Made by a program: the position numbers and the translations under genes | Shown here: positions 59,841 to 64,000 of the stretch, piece by piece | Position numbering within the stretch: the first letter of the stretch is position 1 | How the letters are laid out: the number at the start of each line of letters is the position of its first letter | Assembly: GCF_029433095.1 (NCBI RefSeq) | Contig: NZ_JARNTX010000002.1 | Location: 248,001 to 312,000, forward strand | Direction of reading: 5' to 3' | DNA length: 64,000 nt | Source: Hymenobacter sp. YC55 | GTDB lineage: Bacteria; Bacteroidota; Bacteroidia; Cytophagales; Hymenobacteraceae | Notes under the pieces: model-generated | The model's input: only the letters and a program-made list of their open reading frames with translations | Database searches by the model: none | What the model was told of the DNA's origin: nothing

Positions 59841-62009
59841 ATGTTAGAACAACTATCCCTGGCGGTGATTGTCATTGTCGCCGTGCTGCTGCTTGGCTTG
59901 ATTGCCATTGTGGTGAAAATGTACCAGAAAGCTGTGCAAGGTGAGGCGATGGTACGCACTGGTCTTGGTGATACCAAGGTGTCGTTTAGCGGCATCTTTG
60001 TGGTGCCGGTGCTGCACAAGCTAGAGGTGATGGACATCACCCTCAAAAACATGGTTATTTCGCGGGCCGGTTCCGAAGGCCTCGTTTGCAAAGACAACCT
60101 GCGGGCCGACGTGAAAGTGAACTTCTTCGTGCGCGTCAACAAAACCCACGACGACGTGGTGCAAGTAGCCCAAAGTATCGGTTGCCGCCGCGCCTCCGAC
60201 CCTATGGCCCTGGAAAACCTCTTCGACGCCAAATTCTCGGAAGCTCTGAAAACGGTGGGCAAGCAGTTCGACTTTATCGAGCTCTACAACTCGCGTGAGC
60301 AGTTCAAACAGGAAATCCTGCGCATCATCGGCACCGACCTCAACGGCTACGTGCTCGACGACTGCGCCATCGACTACTTAGAACAAACCCCGCTGTCCTC
60401 GCTCAACCAAGACAACATTCTGGACGCCGAAGGCATCAAGAAGATTGTGGCCCTGACCTCGGAGCAGAAGATTCAGGCCAATTCCATTGCTCGCGAGATG
60501 CAGAAAACCATCAAGAAGCAGGACGTGGAGGCTCAAGAAACCATCCTGCAGCTCGACAAGCAGCTTATCGAAAACCAGGAAAAGCAGAAGCGCGAAATAG
60601 CCAACATCAAAGCCCGCGAGCTGGCCGAAACCGAGAAAGTGCAGCAGGAAGAAAAGCTGAAGTCGGAAAAGGCCCGCATTGCTACCGAAGAGGAGGTGGG
60701 CATTGCGCAGCAGAACCGCGACCGGCAGGTGCTGGTAGCCGAGCGCAACAAGCAGCGCACCGACGCTGTGGAAACCGAGCGAGTAGCCCAAGCCAAAGCG
60801 CTGGAAGCCAACGAGCGGGAACGGATTGTAGCCCTAGCCCAAATCGAAAAAGAAAAGGCGCTGGAAGAAGAGAAGAAGAACATTCAGACCATTATCCGCG
60901 AGCGTATAGTAGTGGAAAAAGCCACCGTTCAGGAAGAAGAGAAAATCAAAGACACCCGCGCCCAAGCCCAAGCCGACCGTGAAAAACTGGTAGCCGTTAC
61001 GGCCGCCAAGCAGCAAGCCGAAGCCGCTACCGTGGCCCTTGTGGGCAACGCCGACATGGAGCGCCAGGCCGCTGAGTTCCGCGCCAAGCAGGCCCTCATT
61101 GATGCCGAAGCCGAGAAAGCCGCCGCTGAGTTCAAGGGCCAAGCCATTCGCACACTGGCCGAAGCCGAAGCCAGCAAGGCTACGGCCGTTGGTCTGGCTG
61201 AAGCGCAGGTGATGCAAGCCAAAGCCACTGCCCGCCAGAAAGAAGGCGAAACCGAAGCCAACGTGCTTCAACTCACTGCCTCCGCCGAAGCCCAAGCCAT
61301 CCAGGCCAAAGCCGGTGCTCAAGCCGAAGCCGACGAAAAGCTTGGCCTGGTAGCGGCCAAAGTGAACCGCGAAAAAGGCCTCGCCGACGCCGACATCATC
61401 CAGGCCCGCGCCGATGCCGACCAGAAGAAAGGCCTCGCCGAAGCGGCCGTTTCGGAGCAGAAGTTTGCGGTGGAAGCCAAAGGCATCGAAGCCAAGGCCG
61501 ACGCTATGAAGAAGCTCGACGGGGTGGGCAAAGACCACGAGGAATTCAAGCTGCGCCTCGACAAAGAGAAGTCGGTGGAGCTGGCCCAAATCAGCATCCA
61601 GAAAGACATTGCCGCCTCGCAGGCCGATGTTATTGGCGAAGCCCTCAAAGCCGCCAAAATCGACATCGTGGGTGGCGAGACGATGTTCTTCGACCAGATT
61701 ATCGGCTCGATAACCAAAGGCAAGATGGTGGACCGCGCCGTGCACAACTCCGAGGTACTCGGCACCGTGAAAGACGCCTTCTTCTCCCTCGACGGGGGCG
61801 GCGACTTCAAGTCCAACCTCCGCCGCTTCATCGACCAGTTCGGCCTCAGCTCCGAGGATATGAAAAACCTCAGTGTCTCGGCCCTGCTCCTGAAGCTGAT
61901 GAACAAAGCCGGCGACGATGCCACCCGCAGCACCATCACGCAACTATCCAGCACCGCGCAGGCTTTAGGTATCGGCGACAAGCCAGTAAAGATGTTGGAG
62001 CTGAAGTAA
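59841..62009 (+). CDS. Flotillin family protein (YqiK-type)
   Basis: 722 residues from the ATG at 59841 (MLEQLSLAVIVIVAVLLLGL); a longer start at 59793 is unlikely. One N-terminal membrane helix (about 5-27), then the SPFH/band-7 domain (about 30-200: VRTGLGDTKVSFSGIFVVPV, ADVKVNFFVRVNK). From about 205 to 620 it is a long coiled coil rich in Glu-Ala repeats, typical of flotillins. The C-terminal domain (about 620-722) has VDRAVHNSEVLGTVKDAF. It forms large oligomeric cages or microdomains in the inner membrane. Longer than most flotillins, as YqiK-type proteins are. Confidence 0.95.
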   Translation: MLEQLSLAVIVIVAVLLLGLIAIVVKMYQKAVQGEAMVRTGLGDTKVSFSGIFVVPVLHKLEVMDITLKNMVISRAGSEGLVCKDNLRADVKVNFFVRVNKTHDDVVQVAQSIGCRRASDPMALENLFDAKFSEALKTVGKQFDFIELYNSREQFKQEILRIIGTDLNGYVLDDCAIDYLEQTPLSSLNQDNILDAEGIKKIVALTSEQKIQANSIAREMQKTIKKQDVEAQETILQLDKQLIENQEKQKREIANIKARELAETEKVQQEEKLKSEKARIATEEEVGIAQQNRDRQVLVAERNKQRTDAVETERVAQAKALEANERERIVALAQIEKEKALEEEKKNIQTIIRERIVVEKATVQEEEKIKDTRAQAQADREKLVAVTAAKQQAEAATVALVGNADMERQAAEFRAKQALIDAEAEKAAAEFKGQAIRTLAEAEASKATAVGLAEAQVMQAKATARQKEGETEANVLQLTASAEAQAIQAKAGAQAEADEKLGLVAAKVNREKGLADADIIQARADADQKKGLAEAAVSEQKFAVEAKGIEAKADAMKKLDGVGKDHEEFKLRLDKEKSVELAQISIQKDIAASQADVIGEALKAAKIDIVGGETMFFDQIIGSITKGKMVDRAVHNSEVLGTVKDAFFSLDGGGDFKSNLRRFIDQFGLSSEDMKNLSVSALLLKLMNKAGDDATRSTITQLSSTAQALGIGDKPVKMLELK

Positions 62010-62039
62010 GGGGTGACTACCCTTCAAGCAAGGATTAGT

Positions 62040-62074
62040 AACTAGCTCCCCTCAGATGAGGAGGGGAGCTAGTT
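62040..62074 (+). terminator. Terminator after the flotillin gene
   Basis: AACTAGCTCCCCTC pairs with GAGGGGAGCTAGTT around a 7-nt loop, followed by TT. A 14-bp perfect stem, so later genes probably need their own promoter. Confidence 0.88.
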
Positions 62075-62099
62075 TTCAGTTCTAACAGAGTCACTCTAC

Positions 62100-62786
62100 A
62101 TGCTTTTACGCCCTACGACACTTTCCTTACTGCACATACCATTAGCTGTGCTGTTGGCTAGCTGCAACTCACCTGATTCCAGCAAGTCACACCAAGAGGA
62201 AGCGGCTACTAGCCCAGGCGCGGCCGACCAACCACCTGCTCCTGCCGCTGCGCCGCCTTGCTTGGAGCGTATGCAAGGGTTCCTGCGCTGGTATCATCGA
62301 CGGTATACCGCAGAGTTCGACACTACCACGGATTTCATCAACATACCGCTCACCGGCGACGAAGATGCCGCTACGTTGGCCAAAATTCCCCGCAGTAATA
62401 TCAGTTCCACGAACTACATGCAGCTAAACCACTCTAAGTTGGCTGTATACATCGATACGCTTCGGCGCTCCGGCTATTTCTCTGCCAGCTACCTGGCTGC
62501 TAAACAGGCCTCCATCCTGAAACGCGGGCAGGAGCTGGAAGCCGAGAAAGTGACGGAAGGGTTGCTCGAAGGCTTTGACTCCGACGAGGTGATCCATACG
62601 CAAGACATCTATCAACGCGAAGACATCAGTAAGCTGACGGCGTACCAGCCTGCTGGCCTCAAACCCGGCACCCAAGCCTACCGCCTGCAATTATCCTCAC
62701 TTGGAGAAGAAAATTTCAGCTGGATCTTCTACGTCAAACAAGAAAAAGGCCGCTGCGTCATCGACAGCGTGCATACCACTGAGTAG
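62100..62786 (+). CDS. Hypothetical lipoprotein
   Basis: 228 residues. Signal with lipobox LLASC (MLLRPTTLSLLHIPLAVLLA then SC). An acidic, Pro/Ala-rich linker (about 25-52) leads to a folded domain with MQGFLRWYHRRYTAEFD, LDTLRRSGYFSASYL-like YIDTLRRSGYFSASYLAAKQ, and LSSLGEENFSWIFYVKQEKG with CVIDSV at the end. The pattern recalls DUF3828-type secreted domains, which I offer only as a possibility. Its role in the flotillin/PspA locus is unknown. Confidence 0.75.
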   Translation: MLLRPTTLSLLHIPLAVLLASCNSPDSSKSHQEEAATSPGAADQPPAPAAAPPCLERMQGFLRWYHRRYTAEFDTTTDFINIPLTGDEDAATLAKIPRSNISSTNYMQLNHSKLAVYIDTLRRSGYFSASYLAAKQASILKRGQELEAEKVTEGLLEGFDSDEVIHTQDIYQREDISKLTAYQPAGLKPGTQAYRLQLSSLGEENFSWIFYVKQEKGRCVIDSVHTTE

Positions 62787-62888
62787 CCACAGCTGTCTTA
62801 CCGCCTACCTCAGTTCTACTCTATTCAACCACCCTAGCTCCGCCTCAGCTCAGAAGGAAAGCCAGGCTTCACTCCTTGTTGTACGTTC

Positions 62889-63263
62889 ATGCAAGCACCC
62901 AATTCTAGCACTCCGCCAACTACAACCCGGCAAATAATAAGCCTCGTCCTCGGGCTGGTTCTCGGTATTGCCTTCTTTGCGGGGGTCGTCTACTTCGTTA
63001 AAAAGGATAGGGCCGAAAAGCGGGCGTTAATTCTGAAAAACCCGGGGTATGTCACGGGCATCATTACCCGGGTGAGAACCCACAAGGGCCGGCGCGTAAC
63101 CGTGCAGTATACCGTTGGCAGCGCCGAATATTCTCTCAGAGCCAGGGTGACCAGAAGCTTTCTGCGCACCCACGCCAAAGGCGATACTACCGCTGTCATC
63201 TATTCTAGAGCCGATCCGTCCAGTGCTATCCTGAAGGCCACGTTGCGGCCCTCAACCAAGTAA
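62889..63263 (+). CDS. Small single-pass membrane protein
   Basis: 124 residues. One membrane helix about 16-36 (ISLVLGLVLGIAFFAGVVYF). The remainder is a small beta-rich domain: GYVTGIITRVRTHKGRRVTV, QYTVGSAEYSLRARVTRSF and TTAVIYSRADPSSAILKATL. The layout resembles DUF3592-like membrane proteins. It precedes the DNA repair ATPase-like gene by 45 bp, so they are probably co-transcribed. Function unknown. Confidence 0.72.
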   Translation: MQAPNSSTPPTTTRQIISLVLGLVLGIAFFAGVVYFVKKDRAEKRALILKNPGYVTGIITRVRTHKGRRVTVQYTVGSAEYSLRARVTRSFLRTHAKGDTTAVIYSRADPSSAILKATLRPSTK

Positions 63264-63308
63264 TAAGCAGTTCTTTTCTCCTGGCAAGGGTTTGTGCCTT
63301 GCCCTCCT

Positions 63309-64000
63309 ATGGAAGCTCAAGCTACCCAACTCGAAACCGGCACCTACGAAATCCTGCGCAACCGCTTGCAGAAAAGTAGTGCGGACCTGCGCCAGCGGCT
63401 GGACGCGCTGAACACCGAGCGCAAGCAGGTGTTTGGGGCCGTGGATACGCGCTTGCTTGGTACGGGCCGCATCACCACCGACAACAATTGCGTGCCGTGG
63501 GACATGGTACCGGTGGGGCGCCGCTTCCTGTTTGGGTATAACGTGGTGTTGGGGCTGAAGGCGGAGCCGGATTTGGCTGATGTGTTTGGGGTGTACGAGT
63601 ATGCCGAACACGACTTCCGGCCGCAGGGGCTGGAGCTGTTGCAGACCCCGCAGTTTCTAGAGGAGTTTCGCAACCTGTACCGCTACTACAAGAACACGCA
63701 GTTCGTAAAGTTTGCGCAGATCGGGACCCACCTATTCATGGTGTTCCGCATCGGCAAGAGTGCCACCGACGTGAAGACGTTTAAGTGGCTGCTGCAGGGC
63801 GACACGCTTACCTACCTCGACAACCGCTCCGACCACGAGTACACCTTCCCGCCGCAACACGAGTTTCAGTGGAAGCGCGCCACCCGGGACATGCAGCGCG
63901 GCGGCAAACACCCGCACGTCAGCATCGAGGATAAGGTGTTTGTGGAAACCATCGGCGGCGACCTGACCATCAAGGTGGAAGACAATACCGCCACCGGGCA
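63309..64000 (+). CDS. DNA repair ATPase-family protein, 3' part beyond the window
   Basis: Open reading frame from the ATG at 63309 to the window end; about 230 residues are visible of what in this family is usually over 1,500. The N-terminal region is characteristic: QLETGTYEILRNRLQKSSAD, LNTERKQVFGAVDTRLL, RITTDNNCVPWDMVPVG, LFGYNVVLGLK, LYRYYKNTQFVKF, HPHVSIEDKVFVETIGGDLT and IKVEDNT. The family is annotated as DNA repair ATPase because of a C-terminal AAA module not visible here; no repair role has been shown to my knowledge. Its position beside flotillin and PspA suggests an envelope-linked function instead. Confidence 0.85.
   Translation, partial: MEAQATQLETGTYEILRNRLQKSSADLRQRLDALNTERKQVFGAVDTRLLGTGRITTDNNCVPWDMVPVGRRFLFGYNVVLGLKAEPDLADVFGVYEYAEHDFRPQGLELLQTPQFLEEFRNLYRYYKNTQFVKFAQIGTHLFMVFRIGKSATDVKTFKWLLQGDTLTYLDNRSDHEYTFPPQHEFQWKRATRDMQRGGKHPHVSIEDKVFVETIGGDLTIKVEDNTATG

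Noticed and set aside
60834..61943. A 369-codon ORF on the minus strand opposite the flotillin gene, with Phe/Gly/Leu-rich translation.
   Set aside because: The repetitive Glu-Ala coiled-coil codons of flotillin produce an open antisense frame; the translation is low-complexity and matches no family.

Overview
The window is a chromosomal segment of a high-GC member of the Bacteroidota. It most resembles Hymenobacter or a close relative in the Hymenobacteraceae; this is an inference. The signs are Bacteroidota-type promoters (TTTG about 20 bp before TAnnTTTG, very clear ahead of rplU), few Shine-Dalgarno sites, a GC-rich coding background with AT-rich spacers, BlaI/M56 sensor pairs, GH42 and M13 lipoproteins, an initiator tRNA with a T1:T72 mismatch, and palindromic intergenic repeats. 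There are no phage genes, transposases, rRNA genes or CRISPR arrays.

Layout. 1-9.2 kb: the 3' part of an old-yellow-enzyme gene, a pirin, an exported GH42 beta-galactosidase and two tandem M13 metallopeptidase lipoproteins. 9.2-12.8 kb: pta and ackA. 12.9-14.8 kb: a BlaI repressor and M56 sensor protease pair with twin operators. 14.9-33.7 kb: mostly single genes, including two HAD hydrolases, a creatininase-like enzyme, a DUF547 protein, aspA, a GNAT, an Hsp20, a TPM protein, arsenite methyltransferase, a Nudix hydrolase, a DUF5694 lipoprotein, a RibD-like reductase, several small exported proteins and three paralogues of a short STAS-like family. 33.8-42.7 kb: nrdA and nrdB on one strand, separated by a GIY-YIG protein, a 59-residue zinc-ribbon/membrane protein, a roadblock/LC7 protein, a large hybrid histidine kinase and a LytTR response regulator. 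43.1-43.8 kb: rplU-rpmA. 43.9-49.9 kb: a cyclase-family enzyme, two uncharacterised or hydrolase genes, hemW, an Omp85/BamA-like outer-membrane protein and tRNA-fMet. 50.5-55.7 kb: a MacAB-type ABC operon (ATPase, exported protein, two FtsX-type permeases, periplasmic adaptor).

56.1-64.0 kb is the most coherent unit. A divergent XRE regulator with a degenerate S24-like domain faces a run of genes for a YbjN/CesT-like protein, PspA/IM30, a small membrane protein, a YqiJ/NfeD-like OB-fold membrane protein, a YqiK-type flotillin, a lipoprotein, a membrane protein and the start of a very large DNA repair ATPase-family protein. It looks like an envelope-integrity module.

Non-coding structure is unusually rich. 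There are two related families of long palindromes (four copies of type A, three complete copies of type B and two fragments), all intergenic. Two type A copies bracket the GIY-YIG gene. A cluster of DnaA boxes lies between nrdB and rplU. Many convergent junctions end in very strong hairpin terminators.
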